Shown here: positions 18,601 to 26,868 of the stretch, in pieces | Layout of the letters: each line of letters opens with the position of its first letter | Position numbering within the stretch: position 1 is the first letter of the stretch | Source of the DNA: Chitinophagaceae bacterium 26-R-25 | Lineage (GTDB): Bacteria; Bacteroidota; Bacteroidia; Chitinophagales; Chitinophagaceae | Reading direction: 5' to 3' | DNA length: 64,000 nucleotides | Assembly (NCBI GenBank): GCA_029906195.1 | Contig: JARWSJ010000001.1 | Location: 3,038,001 to 3,102,000, forward strand | The notes under the pieces: generated by a model | Databases searched by the model: none | Seen by the model: the letters and a program-made list of their open reading frames with translations, nothing else | What the model was told of the DNA's origin: nothing | Made by a program: the position numbers and the translations under genes

Positions 18601-18936
18601 TCTTCGAATACCCATTGCCGTTACAACCACTTCATTCAGCTGTTCATCACCGGCTTTAAGCGCAATAACAACAGTAGATTCACTTCCGATTGCAATTTCG
18701 GATTGAGCAAATCCAGTAGCCGAAGCTACTAACGCTTTGGCGCTGCCGGCGTCAATTTTGAAATTACCATTTTGATCAGCTGATACACCGCGGGAGCTTC
18801 CCTTTAGTTTAACGGTGGCATAAGGGACAGGATTTCCCTTATCGTCTTTGATTTGTCCCGTAATTAACCGGGATTGACCATAGGTCAGGGCACTGCATAG
18901 CAATAACCCTGCAAAGGCAGTTACGATTTTTCTCAT
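15658..18936 (-). CDS. SusC/RagA-family TonB-linked outer-membrane transporter (second pair)
   Basis: A 1092-residue transporter with the same plan as its neighbour: signal peptide (1-20), regulatory-like beta domain (about 23-95), TonB box LNEVVVTAMGI (100-110), plug with ALFVVDGVPI and DIESINVLKGAAASALYGS, and a barrel ending in VVGLNLKLRF. The first 45 residues differ from the other SusC at only about a dozen positions, while the barrels diverge strongly, as expected for paralogues with different substrates. It is the first gene of a two-gene operon and is preceded by a long non-coding region (18937-19374). Confidence 0.95.
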   Translation of the reverse strand: MRKIVTAFAGLLLCSALTYGQSRLITGQIKDDKGNPVPYATVKLKGSSRGVSADQNGNFKIDAGSAKALVASATGFAQSEIAIGSESTVVIALKAGDEQLNEVVVTAMGIRRTKNSLPYAAQQVNGDEVSKTRSANFIGGMSGKVSGVEIKQNNTLGGSTNVVIRGAKSLVGNNQALFVVDGVPIDNSNNNTSDQKTGRGGYDYGNAAADINPDDIESINVLKGAAASALYGSRAANGVVMITTKKGKRGLGVTINSGVTMSSIDKSTFAKYQHSYGANYGSANGYGSPDGNFLYFDANGDGTPDLVTPTTEDASWGAKFDPKLMVYQWDAFDASSANFGKATPWVAGANDPTTFFEKPVNFNNSIYIDGGGDKGSFKLGYTKNNDKGVLPNSFVNKDLVNFGATYNLTSKLTAFASVNFSKISGQGRYGTGYSGDHATNLMTNFRQWWETNVDVKELKNAYDRTGKNVTWNYADPSDPVNGLVPIYWNNPYWVRYKNYETDSRSRYFGNMGLTYKITDWLDVLGRVSLDSYNETEEERVAVGSLEVPYYSKFQRSFHEYNYDLMANFNKDIAKDLNLKATVGLNIRRDAVSSTFNSTNGGLSVPGIYALNNTKNPSLPAVENDYQIGVDGLFASATLGYKDMLFLDLTGRRDKSSTLPVDNNTYYYPSASLGFVFSKLINNAPWLSYGKARLNYAEVGNSADPKALIDYYSINPAFGSTAMVSVGANNSISSLNPALVVKNNPNLVPEKTKSIEGGVEMSFFKNRLGFDVTYYKTKTVNQIVPAPISRATGFDAKYINVGEIDNQGVEISLNGTPIKTKDFSWNIALNWTRNRNKVVSLGEGIQNFQLGSFQGGVTLNAALGEPYGTIRGQNFVYNPDSHLPEVKTNGYYLKSSNSNDVIGNVNPDWIGGINNTFKYKNLALSFLIDIRQGGDIFSLDMYYGLATGLYPETAGVNDLGNPVRNSLADGGGIINPGVNVSDGKPNTKRVDISTLFGAYGYYRKPAAAFIYDASYVKLRDLTLTYSFPDKMMQSTKVFKGIDVSLFGRNLWIIHKNLPYSDPEEGISSGNLQGYQVGAYPSTRVVGLNLKLRF

Positions 18937-19374
18937 GTGTGTTACTAAATGTGTGTTAACTAATCTTGATTAACCCATTTACATAGGCCGCAAAAACCGA
19001 GCGACCGATGCATAATAAATTGTAAAACTTTTGTTAAAATTTTAATAATAACAAAATTTTAATATTTTTTTGAGAGCAAAAGTTTATCAATCAACTTTTT
19101 ACTTCAATACTTCCAATAATAGGTAAATAGGTAAATGCGCGGGTTATAAAGAATGCAATGAACTTGCATTACTCAGAAGATTTCGCATTTTCTCATGTGT
19201 TAATTCCAAAAATGAATGCCGATCGTTAATTCTGTCCTTTTATTTGCGCCTAATCAATTATTTGCCATTTTTTTAGATAACAGCCGACCAGTTAAATATC
19301 TGTAAATTCCAAAACCAGCATCACATTTTAACAAAACTAAAAGATATAAACTCTTGGCAAAGGTACAAAAAAAG
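18937..19374. other. gene-free leader/promoter region of the second SusCD operon
   Basis: About 440 nt of AT-rich sequence with no convincing gene. It includes long A/T runs (19020-19080) and a small hairpin around 19152-19172 (AATGCAA with TTGCATT). Promoter elements of the susC gene should be here, but I could not fix a -7 box with confidence. A 76-codon open frame overlapping the DUF3467 gene end is not credible. Confidence 0.4.
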
Positions 19375-19423
19375 AAAAGTATGGTAAAAAATACATTTTT
19401 ACTGTAATTTTTACCATACTTTT
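19375..19423 (-). terminator. terminator of the DUF3467 gene
   Basis: Perfect 16-bp arms (19375-19390 with 19408-19423) around a 17-nt loop. T-rich sequence follows on the minus strand. It lies 36 nt after the DUF3467 stop and could work in both directions. Confidence 0.8.
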
Positions 19424-19458
19424 TGGGAAATCCGAAAGAGTTTTTATTGACACCCGAA

Positions 19459-19767
19459 TCAGGCTTGAGCTGCCGGACCACCAAAGTTCATTGGCAATTG
19501 AACTTCCTCCAAATCCTTAATATCACCGTTTACGGCCTCAAATCTGTTAATGTTATCAACCAGCGCTTTCATCAATCTCTTCGCATGTTGAGGGGTTAAT
19601 ATGATACGGGATTTCACTTTACTTTTTGGTGTATTGGGCATCACGTTGACAAAATCAACTACAAATTCTGCATGTGAATGTGTAATGATCGCCAGGTTTG
19701 CGTATTGCCCCTCAGCCATTTCTTCGGATATTTCTATATTAAGTTGATTCTGCTGATTATTTTCCAT
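19459..19767 (-). CDS. DUF3467 family protein
   Basis: A 102-residue cytoplasmic protein starting at the ATG at 19767 (MENNQQNQLNIEISEE). The pattern GQYANLAIITHSHAEFVVDFVN, followed by SRIILTPQHAKRLMKALVDN, is the DUF3467 signature: a small all-in-one beta/alpha protein of unknown function, common in Bacteroidota. The open frame extends upstream to 19854, but those codons are inside an AT-rich repeat arm, so the internal ATG is preferred. Single-gene unit with its own terminator. Function unknown. Confidence 0.88.
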   Translation of the reverse strand: MENNQQNQLNIEISEEMAEGQYANLAIITHSHAEFVVDFVNVMPNTPKSKVKSRIILTPQHAKRLMKALVDNINRFEAVNGDIKDLEEVQLPMNFGGPAAQA

Positions 19768-19792
19768 GATTTTTTTTGTAAAACTAGAGCAA

Positions 19793-19930
19793 TAATTAAT
19801 AATTAATAAAGAATAATTACTAGAGGCGTTCCGTATTGAAGGTCGTGCCTGCAAATTCTTGAACAGCGTTGTAACGTCGCACTTCTCATGTATGTTACGT
19901 TATTAATTATTCTTTATTAATTATTAATTA
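19793..19930. repeat. inverted repeat with AATAATT heptad arms
   Basis: Perfect 27-bp arms at 19793-19819 and 19904-19930. The left arm reads as heptads (AATAATT, AATAATT, AATAAAG, AATAATT). The right arm begins 3 nt beyond the stop codon of the helix-hairpin-helix gene (stop at 19934-19936); the left arm is just upstream of the DUF3467 gene. Confidence 0.85.
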
Positions 19931-19933
19931 CTT

Positions 19934-21991
19934 CTAAAACTCAGTAATAATTTGCGCCTTAATTTCCGATCGTTTATTGCCGGCAATCATGTCCAACCCG
20001 GAGCCTATTGATTGTTTATTTGAATAAATGGTTTGGCTCCATTTCAGCCAGCAGTCAATACCAAATTGTTTTTTCATTTTTAGCAGAGAGGCAAGGTTTA
20101 CTCTGCAATTGATATAATAGTGAAGCCCTGTGTCGAAAAACTCCGGCACAGAATAATTGTACAGCAGATCACTCTCGTAAGCATACAATCTTGAATTGTA
20201 GCCGTTTGTTTCAAAATATTGCAACCTTAAATTTCCGGACAATACTTTAGAAGGTTTGAAATCGCCCTGGGCAAACATCAAAAATCCCTGTTCTCTAAAA
20301 CTACCATTGTTATCGTACCAAATCGCTTCCACCCTGCTGCCCAAAGCAATTTTTTCATTGAGCTGGGTTGAGCTTTGTATCCGGAGATTATTCTGTGGAA
20401 GATCCGTCAAAACCTTTGTGGCATTGCTATCGGATAGAAAACTTTTTTGTTTGGTTTTAGATTTGAATAGCAGGGAAAAGGTTGTTCTTTTATTTGGCAA
20501 ATAAGTCAATTGAATTAAATAGTCTTTCCCACGGGATGGTGCGTCGACAAGATATTTTAGCCATGGAAAACTGAACGCATCTGCATATGCATCTATCCTA
20601 ATGGCCGAAAAAGGTTTTAGCGAAATGCCGGCGTAAAACCCTCTTTCATTATTGGGTGATGTATTTTCTGTAAATGCATTTGCATATAAAGACTGATAAG
20701 CTTTGCTAATATTTCTATACAAAAACGCTGCATCGGCTTTCGCTCCAAGACTAAGCAATAATCCCTGCAGCAGCGCAAATTTCCTGTTTTTATCTGCTGC
20801 TATTTCGCCAAATAAATGCATGTTCCTGTAAGTGTAACTGTAATCCACGCTGGCATTGCCCCAATTTTTCCCACTTAATGCATAAAGGTTGTAGGGCTTG
20901 TCTTCCTTTTGAAATTCTTTGGAAAAACGATACAGCACCGCGTTTGCGGCTATGTGCCAGTTGTATTTTTTATACCTGGCGGAAGCGCCACCGGCAATTT
21001 GCCGTAGGCTGTTTTTATCGCTCAATTCAGCCGATGTTCGATGATAGCCCGATGTTTGAAAAGAAGATATACGCTCGTCATCTTCATCCTGCACTATATT
21101 GCCGCTTAGTTTTCTGAAAGAAATAAATGAGGTTAGCGACCAGTGGTTGTTTTCAACAAGGCAACCTGCACCACGATGAAAATTATAGGACCCGGAAGAA
21201 TTGTATGGACGTAACGTTTGGGCATCTCTTTTTATATTTAGAACAGAGGCACTTTTCCCAAATGCAAGACTTTGCCATTGTACCAGGCCCTGGCCAAAAT
21301 TTACCGTAAAGTCACCTAGCGCCAGTAGTTTTATTTTACCAATATTTTTTGCAAAAAAATGAAACGTGTAAAAGTCAAAACCATTCTTTTGAGAACCTTT
21401 GAAAAACTGCTCCCCCGCGTCTTTATCGCCTGCAATACCAAATTGCAAAAGGTTATTGTAATTGTACTTGTATCGCATAAAAAGCGCATCACGACTACCG
21501 AAATAATAGTTCGAATTTTCTGTAGCCGGAGGTTGATATCCCCTTGCCTGCTCCGTCACTTTTCCATACCTCATCAGCAAAGACTGGCTTCCCCCAGAAA
21601 ATCGTGACCTAAAATTTGACAGCAAATTTTTGTCGTCAGCTACCGTTACATAAGGCAGCAAGCTTTTTATCACAGCAACATCCCAACCGGGAATAGCCTG
21701 CAATTCGTAAATACTAATAAGCCTTCCCAGCAATTGCCTGTAGCGCAAAAAATTTTCTATTTGCGGGTCGGACAAAAGTTTAAGTTCCTTCAGCTCATTT
21801 TCATTTGCTTCATTAAGATTAAGCGGGTGTTTCCTGTAGAACATTTGGCTCTGCCAGTAGCTGTCATCAGTGATGGCATCTTCGCTATTTTCAACAGCTG
21901 TTTCTATTTGCTCTGCTCCAACATCATTTGGTTTGTCCTGGCAAAAAACATTCAATGAAATCAGCAAAAACAGCGTGAATATTATTTTCAT
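19934..21991 (-). CDS. helix-hairpin-helix envelope protein with predicted C-terminal beta-barrel
   Basis: A 685-residue protein with a signal peptide (1-17, ending FCQ). Residues about 53-118 form paired helix-hairpin-helix motifs of the ComEA/GspK sort (HPLNLNEANENELKELK and IYELQAIPGWDVAVIKSLL). The remaining about 550 residues have alternating beta-strand patterns rich in Tyr and Asn, ending in QIITEF, typical of an outer-membrane barrel. The start codon overlaps the stop of the upstream barrel gene by 4 nt (ATGA), so the two are translationally coupled. HhH motifs of this type often bind DNA or cap a pilus, but no function is established for this architecture as far as I know. Confidence 0.72.
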   Translation of the reverse strand: MKIIFTLFLLISLNVFCQDKPNDVGAEQIETAVENSEDAITDDSYWQSQMFYRKHPLNLNEANENELKELKLLSDPQIENFLRYRQLLGRLISIYELQAIPGWDVAVIKSLLPYVTVADDKNLLSNFRSRFSGGSQSLLMRYGKVTEQARGYQPPATENSNYYFGSRDALFMRYKYNYNNLLQFGIAGDKDAGEQFFKGSQKNGFDFYTFHFFAKNIGKIKLLALGDFTVNFGQGLVQWQSLAFGKSASVLNIKRDAQTLRPYNSSGSYNFHRGAGCLVENNHWSLTSFISFRKLSGNIVQDEDDERISSFQTSGYHRTSAELSDKNSLRQIAGGASARYKKYNWHIAANAVLYRFSKEFQKEDKPYNLYALSGKNWGNASVDYSYTYRNMHLFGEIAADKNRKFALLQGLLLSLGAKADAAFLYRNISKAYQSLYANAFTENTSPNNERGFYAGISLKPFSAIRIDAYADAFSFPWLKYLVDAPSRGKDYLIQLTYLPNKRTTFSLLFKSKTKQKSFLSDSNATKVLTDLPQNNLRIQSSTQLNEKIALGSRVEAIWYDNNGSFREQGFLMFAQGDFKPSKVLSGNLRLQYFETNGYNSRLYAYESDLLYNYSVPEFFDTGLHYYINCRVNLASLLKMKKQFGIDCWLKWSQTIYSNKQSIGSGLDMIAGNKRSEIKAQIITEF

Positions 21992-22815
21992 TTTGCTGCT
22001 GTTTCTGAAAAATTAAAAACCATCATTAACGAAGGAGAAAAACCCAGCTGTTGATGATAAGAACTAATTACATCAAGCCTCATGGCGCTCCATAAAATTC
22101 CAACACCCAGAAAATAGTTTGCTATTGCTGAGCTCACACCGCCTCTTGCCAAAAAATGATTGTTGAAATTATATTGCATGGCGGTATTTACATTCACCGG
22201 AAGATTTTCTTCCTTAGCAATCTCAGCGCTTACAAAAAAATTTTCCGAAGCGTCATACCCCACCCCGGCCTTGTAAATGGATGCAAATTTCTCAGAGCTA
22301 TTTTTTCCAAATTTGCCTCCCACAGGATTGTAAATATGCAATCCCATTGTAACCTTACTTGACAAAAAGAATAATGTTCCCAATTCAAAATTTACCGTTG
22401 ATGCGGCGCCATAACCAGTGATGCGCACCTGGTTAAAATTTACCTGCGTTCCAATGGCAATATTGCTTGCCAGCAAAAGGCCATAGGCCAACCCCGCCTG
22501 TGTTTCGTTAAAATCTCCACTCCCGGAATAATACATGTTCACACCAACTCCCGCATTTTTTAAAGGAATGCCTATCACGCCGTGGTAATTGCCCAAAGCA
22601 TTCAATCCAAATCGTTTCTCGCCGTACAGCCCGGCTGCTGAATTTTTCAGATTGCCCAAAGCAGCCTGGTTACCGGAAAAAGAAAATACGTCCGCAAATT
22701 TTTTGCTGTAGGTTACTGCGCCTGTATAATGATTACTAAGTGGGGAGCGAACAATTTGAGCAAAGGAAAAAGAAACAAAACAAGAGGTAAGTATCTGTAA
22801 GAAAATAATTTTCAT
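21988..22815 (-). CDS. PorV/PorQ-like outer-membrane barrel protein
   Basis: A 275-residue protein with a signal peptide (1-19, ending SFAQ). FSGNQAALGNL resembles the 'NPA' plug-strand motif of the FadL/PorV superfamily. The rest is regular amphipathic strands (GIPLKNAGVGVNMYYSG, TVNFELGTLFFLS), finishing with SPSLMMVFNFSETAAK. It is first in a two-gene operon and overlaps the helix-hairpin-helix gene by 4 nt. PorV proteins carry type IX cargo or act as lipid porins; a specific role for this one is not visible from sequence. Confidence 0.65.
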   Translation of the reverse strand: MKIIFLQILTSCFVSFSFAQIVRSPLSNHYTGAVTYSKKFADVFSFSGNQAALGNLKNSAAGLYGEKRFGLNALGNYHGVIGIPLKNAGVGVNMYYSGSGDFNETQAGLAYGLLLASNIAIGTQVNFNQVRITGYGAASTVNFELGTLFFLSSKVTMGLHIYNPVGGKFGKNSSEKFASIYKAGVGYDASENFFVSAEIAKEENLPVNVNTAMQYNFNNHFLARGGVSSAIANYFLGVGILWSAMRLDVISSYHQQLGFSPSLMMVFNFSETAAK

Positions 22816-22913
22816 TCAGATACGGTTATGTTGTGAGCTAAATAAGGCCTTTTTACCGAGAACGCCAAATTTTAGTCTATTGGTTACTGTTAGTAGTTCA
22901 AAATTAGCATTTA

Positions 22914-23076
22914 GTGGAGAGTGGAGAATTGAGAGTTGAGAGTGAGTTCTTTCGATGTGCCATTCATGATGTACGAAATCCATTGGCATATGACACTCTG
23001 ATGACTCCCTTCATTTTCAACTTTCAACTTTCAACTTTCAATTAAATTCCTCCCTTTCAACTTTCAATTTTCAATT
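22914..23076. repeat. heptad repeats GAGAGTT (left) and AACTTTC (right)
   Basis: The left arm (22914-22946) runs TGGAGAG, TGGAGAA, TTGAGAG, TTGAGAG. The right part (23011-23076) holds two runs of TTTCAAC heptads. The two sides pair with one G:T per heptad, so pairing is better as RNA than as DNA. Located between the divergent PorV-like gene and folD. Confidence 0.7.
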
Positions 23077-23089
23077 ACACTAAAAAATT

Positions 23090-23097
23090 TACCTTTG
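23090..23097 (+). promoter_or_regulatory. folD -7 box, leaderless candidate
   Basis: TACCTTTG is an exact match to the TAnnTTTG consensus and ends 4 nt before the folD ATG at 23102. Transcription would start at or a few bases from the start codon. Confidence 0.6.
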
Positions 23098-23101
23098 CGC
23101 C

Positions 23102-23983
23102 ATGCAAATTTTAGACGGAAACCTTGTATCAAAAGCAACCAAGGAAGCACTTACACTTAAAGTAGCACAATTAAAAACCCAGGGAAAGAAAGTACCGCAT
23201 TTAGCTGCAGTTTTAGTAGGTAACAATGGCGCCAGCGAAACATACGTAGGGGCCAAAGTAAAAGCTTGCGAAGAGATTGGCTATAAATCTACCCTTCTTC
23301 GTTATGACGATGATATCAGCGAGTTTAAATTGCTGGAAGCGATAGAGGGGCTGAACAACGATCCGGATGTGGATGGCATTTTGGTGCAACTACCTCTGCC
23401 TAAGCACATTTCTGATGAAAAAGTGATCAATACAATCGCGGCTTCAAAAGATGTTGATGGTTTCCATCCAATTAGCGTTGGTAAAATGGTACAGGGACTG
23501 TCTACATTTATTCCTGCCACTCCATACGGAATTATGTTGCTTCTGAAACATTACAACATAGATACTGCTGGTAAACAAGCGGTTGTGATCGGACGCAGCA
23601 ATATTGTGGGCCGCCCAATGAGCATTTTGTTGAGTGCCAATACCAATCCGGGTAACTGCACGGTTACAATTTGCCATTCCCACACAAAAAATCTTAAAGA
23701 ACTTTGCCTTTCGGCAGATATTATAGTGGCAGCTTTGGGTCGTCCGGAGTTTGTTAAGGCAGACATGGTAAAAGACGGTGCGATCGTGATCGACGTAGGT
23801 ATCAGCCGCGTTGCCGATGCTACCAAAAAGAAAGGTTTTGCATTAAAAGGTGATGTTAACTTTGCAGAAGTATCTCCAAAGTGTAGCTACATCACCCCCG
23901 TACCGGGCGGCGTTGGTCCTATGACCATTGCGGCGCTGATGCAGAATACGTACAAGGCATGTGAGGATAAAAACTTTGAATAA
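23102..23983 (+). CDS. folD: bifunctional methylenetetrahydrofolate dehydrogenase/cyclohydrolase
   Basis: A 293-residue cytosolic enzyme that interconverts 5,10-methylene-THF, methenyl-THF and 10-formyl-THF using NAD(P), supplying one-carbon units for purines and formylation. Visible FolD motifs are [11 protein letters not shown] (catalytic Tyr/Lys region, about 48-58), [19 protein letters not shown], the nucleotide-binding [10 protein letters not shown], and the C-terminal [15 protein letters not shown]. Full length. The stop codon is directly followed by the first heptad arm (TAA then TTGAAAATTG). It is a single-gene unit apparently read from a leaderless-type promoter. Confidence 0.97.
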   Translation: MQILDGNLVSKATKEALTLKVAQLKTQGKKVPHLAAVLVGNNGASETYVGAKVKACEEIGYKSTLLRYDDDISEFKLLEAIEGLNNDPDVDGILVQLPLPKHISDEKVINTIAASKDVDGFHPISVGKMVQGLSTFIPATPYGIMLLLKHYNIDTAGKQAVVIGRSNIVGRPMSILLSANTNPGNCTVTICHSHTKNLKELCLSADIIVAALGRPEFVKADMVKDGAIVIDVGISRVADATKKKGFALKGDVNFAEVSPKCSYITPVPGGVGPMTIAALMQNTYKACEDKNFE

Positions 23984-24098
23984 TTGAAAATTGAAAGTTG
24001 AAAGTTGAAAATGGTAGGGGCGAATCGCATTCGCCCTGAAACATACGAAGACGCCACCAGCTTTCGCATTTTTCAATTATTCAGTTATTCAATTATTA
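23984..24098. repeat. composite: GTTGAAA heptad arm, GGGCGAAT palindrome, partial return arm
   Basis: The left heptad arm (23984-24014) abuts a small palindrome (GGGCGAAT at 24018-24025, ATTCGCCC at 24029-24036). The right part (24067-24098) is a mix of TTCAATTATT and TCAGTTATT words. The unit fills the folD-queE spacer. Confidence 0.75.
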
Positions 24099-24110
24099 GA
24101 AAAAGAAATT

Positions 24111-24731
24111 GTGAGAACGACAACAAACATACAAACCACGCTTCCGGTAATGGAAGCTTTTTATACTTTACAGGGTGAAGGTTTTCACCAGGGCAGGGCC
24201 GCATATTTTATTCGATTGGGAGGTTGCGATGTGGGCTGCGTTTGGTGCGATGTAAAAGACAGTTGGGACGCTGGAAAACATCCTTTACAAACCCTCGATA
24301 AAATTGTGGCAGATGCTGCCACATTTCCCGGCAGACTGGCGGTTGTGACCGGCGGAGAACCTTTAATGCATAACCTGGATGAACTGACCGCGAACCTGCA
24401 TGATGCCGGTTTTCAAACAAATATTGAAACGTCCGGTTCTTCTCCCTTAAGTGGTAGCTGGGACTGGATCTGCCTTTCGCCCAAAAAATTCAAATTTCCT
24501 TTGCCGGAAATTTTACCCGTTGCAAACGAATTAAAAGTTGTGATCTTCAATAAATCCGACTTCGAATGGGCGGAAAAATATGCTGCGCTTGTTTCTCCTG
24601 AATGCAAGCTTTACCTGCAACCAGAGTGGGACAAGTCCGCACAAAACACTCCTCTTATTATCGACTATATCAAAGAAAACCCTAAGTGGGAGCTGAGCTT
24701 GCAGATACATAAGTATATTAATGTGCCGTAG
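24111..24731 (+). CDS. queE: 7-carboxy-7-deazaguanine synthase (radical SAM)
   Basis: A 206-residue radical SAM enzyme. It converts 6-carboxy-tetrahydropterin (from QueD) to 7-carboxy-7-deazaguanine in preQ0/queuosine synthesis. The cluster motif is C-x3-C-x2-C (Cys39, Cys43, Cys46 in GGCDVGCVWC), preceded by FYTLQGEG, and a later VTGGEPLMH matches the GGE SAM-binding motif. The start taken is GTG at 24111; an ATG at 24150 would leave only MEAFYTLQGEG and is possible. It lies within a plus-strand run of housekeeping genes, far from folE/queD at 55-56 kb. Confidence 0.95.
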   Translation: MRTTTNIQTTLPVMEAFYTLQGEGFHQGRAAYFIRLGGCDVGCVWCDVKDSWDAGKHPLQTLDKIVADAATFPGRLAVVTGGEPLMHNLDELTANLHDAGFQTNIETSGSSPLSGSWDWICLSPKKFKFPLPEILPVANELKVVIFNKSDFEWAEKYAALVSPECKLYLQPEWDKSAQNTPLIIDYIKENPKWELSLQIHKYINVP

Positions 24732-24736
24732 GAGCA

Positions 24737-24818
24737 GAACGCAAAACGCCCAACGCCTAACGCTTTAACGCCGGGACCTCCGCGTTTTGCGTTAGGCGTT
24801 TTGCGTTGGGCGTTAAGC
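24737..24818. repeat. inverted repeat with GCCTAAC heptad arms
   Basis: The left arm (24737-24771) reads GCAAAAC, GCCCAAC, GCCTAAC, GCTTTAAC. The right arm (24782-24818) is the matching GTTAGGC/GTTTTGC series. It starts 5 nt after the queE stop. The word family recurs at 58074-58235 in a changed form. Confidence 0.8.
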
Positions 24819-24873
24819 CTTCTCCATTAAGCCTTTTTTGTCCATTTTCAAATTATCGCGTATTTTACAAATT

Positions 24874-26793
24874 ATGCAAAGACTCTGTACCACGATTGCC
24901 ATTTTCCTATTGATGATCAGCTCCGTAAATGCGCAATTCGATCCTAATAAAGTTGACAAAAAGGCGGCTCAGATGTACAGTAAGGCACTCGAGCTGGCCC
25001 AGGACGACGAGTTCGTTAAAAGTATACAGGTTCTGAAAGACGCCATTAAAATCGACCCGTCTTTTGAAGATGCATATCTGTCCATTGCCGGAATGTACGG
25101 TCAACTTAAAGTCTACGATTCTGCTATTTTTTACTACGAAAAGGCGCGCTCAATAGATGCTGCCTATTTCCAGGATTACAATCTTCCCTACTCTATCAAT
25201 CTTGCGGGAAAAGGAAGATTTGAAGATGCTTTGCAGGCTGTGGATACGTTCCTGTTGATTCCCAATCTTAACGAATCGAGTGTTAAAGCCGGCTCTTATA
25301 GAAAGAAAACCTACGAATTTGCCATTGATTACGCAAAAAACAATACTGCATCCAGCTACACTTTTGCGCCAAAAAATCTCGGAGATAGCATTAACACTGA
25401 AACTTCTGAATACTACCCCACGCTCACGATTGACGGCAAGCAACTTATTTTTACAAGAAGGGTCGACCACATGAATGAAGACTTTTTTGGAAGCGATCTT
25501 GGTAAAGATGGCAAGTGGGGCAAAGCAAAATTATTGGCTGGCAATATCAACTCCAACCTGAATGAAGGTGCCCAAAATATTTCACTCGATGGCAAATGGC
25601 TGGTCTTTACAGGTTGCAATTTCCCCGAAGGTTATGGAAGCTGTGATCTTTACATCTCTTACCTGACACCCACGGGCTGGAGCTTTCCCGAAAATCTTGG
25701 TGGCAAAGTAAACACCGAAGATTGGGAATCTGCGCCGAGCCTGTCACCTGATAAACGAGACTTATATTTTGCCAGCAGAAGACCCGATGGCTATGGAGGC
25801 AGCGATATTTATGTTTGTCATTTATTGCCCAACGGAAAATTCGGGCAGCCCGAAAATCTGGGGCCAACCATCAACACCATCGGCGATGAAAGCTGTCCCT
25901 TTATTCACGCGGATAATCAAACGCTTTATTTTACTTCCAATGGGCATCCCGGTTATGGAGATGACGATTTGTTTATGACACGCAAAGGACCGAAAGGGCA
26001 ATGGAGCGCTCCAAAAAATCTTGGCTACCCAATCAACACTATTGAAAAAGAAGGCAGCCTTGTAATCTCTGCTGATGGCAAAACGGCCTATTATGCGAGC
26101 GACAGAAGCGATGGTAAAGGAGGTCTGGATCTCTATACATTTGAAATGCGCAACGATGTTCGTCCGGTAAAAACATTGTGGGTGAAGGGAAAAGTGTTTG
26201 ATGCGAAAACAAATAATGGTTTACCGTCTGCTGTTGAGTTAACAAACCTAACAACCCGCGAAGTAGTGAGCAAAGTACAAACAGACGAAACAGGTAATTA
26301 TCTTATCACTTTGCCGATAGGTCGTGACTATGCGTTTAACGTGAACAGAAAAGGTTATTTGTTCTACTCGGAGAACTTTTCTTTTGTAGAAAAATCACCT
26401 GACTCTACGTACAATATAGACATTCCGTTGCAACCTTTAGAGGCCAATGCTTCTATCGTGCTGAAGAACATTTTCTTTGATGTAAACAAAACAGATTTGA
26501 AACCAGAATCACAAGTTGAGCTGGACAATCTTGTGCAGTTGATGAAAGACAATCCGACGTTGAAAATCCAAATCAACGGACATACAGATAATGTTGGTAA
26601 AGCAGCGGACAATCTTAAATTATCAAATGGCCGCGCAGAAAGCGTAGTGGCTTATATTACTTCAAAAGGTATTGCAGCCGACAGACTTTCTTCAAAAGGA
26701 TTCGGCGCTACACAACCGGTTGATAGCAACGACACAGAGGAAGGAAGAGCGAAGAACAGAAGAACAGAGTTGAAGGTGTTGAGCACGAAATAA
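24874..26793 (+). CDS. porE: OmpA-family TPR/beta-propeller protein, PorE-like (type IX secretion)
   Basis: A 639-residue envelope protein from the ATG at 24874 (signal peptide MQRLCTTIAIFLLM...NAQ). Domain order: TPR helices (about 25-150), WD40-like PD40 repeats (about 165-410, with repeated SPDKRDLYFAS and SADGKTAYYAS), a carboxypeptidase-regulatory-like beta domain (about 430-505), and an OmpA peptidoglycan-binding domain (about 525-639, INGHTDNVG and GRAKNRRTEL). This four-part plan is that of P. gingivalis PorE, which anchors the type IX machinery to the cell wall. Many paralogues share it, so the symbol is probable rather than certain. Stop TAA runs straight into a heptad arm; a terminator follows at 26821. 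Confidence 0.8.
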   Translation: MQRLCTTIAIFLLMISSVNAQFDPNKVDKKAAQMYSKALELAQDDEFVKSIQVLKDAIKIDPSFEDAYLSIAGMYGQLKVYDSAIFYYEKARSIDAAYFQDYNLPYSINLAGKGRFEDALQAVDTFLLIPNLNESSVKAGSYRKKTYEFAIDYAKNNTASSYTFAPKNLGDSINTETSEYYPTLTIDGKQLIFTRRVDHMNEDFFGSDLGKDGKWGKAKLLAGNINSNLNEGAQNISLDGKWLVFTGCNFPEGYGSCDLYISYLTPTGWSFPENLGGKVNTEDWESAPSLSPDKRDLYFASRRPDGYGGSDIYVCHLLPNGKFGQPENLGPTINTIGDESCPFIHADNQTLYFTSNGHPGYGDDDLFMTRKGPKGQWSAPKNLGYPINTIEKEGSLVISADGKTAYYASDRSDGKGGLDLYTFEMRNDVRPVKTLWVKGKVFDAKTNNGLPSAVELTNLTTREVVSKVQTDETGNYLITLPIGRDYAFNVNRKGYLFYSENFSFVEKSPDSTYNIDIPLQPLEANASIVLKNIFFDVNKTDLKPESQVELDNLVQLMKDNPTLKIQINGHTDNVGKAADNLKLSNGRAESVVAYITSKGIAADRLSSKGFGATQPVDSNDTEEGRAKNRRTELKVLSTK

Positions 26794-26820
26794 TTGAAAG
26801 TTGAAAATTATTGAAAGATA

Positions 26821-26854
26821 AAAGCCAGTAGCGGATCGCAACTGGCTTTTATTC
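26821..26854 (+). terminator. rho-independent terminator after the porE-like gene
   Basis: Perfect 9-bp stem AAAGCCAGT (26821-26829 with 26841-26849), 11-nt loop, then TTATT. It may also serve the converging gene at 26869. Confidence 0.75.
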
Positions 26855-26868
26855 GTTGACGGCTGGTT

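Noticed and set aside
18937-19374. Sigma/anti-sigma (FecI/FecR) regulator for the SusCD operons
   Set aside because: No open frame of suitable length lies beside either susC gene.
19254-19484. 76-codon open frame overlapping the DUF3467 gene end
   Set aside because: It overlaps the end of a well-supported gene on the same strand and crosses that gene's terminator; composition is that of AT-rich non-coding DNA.
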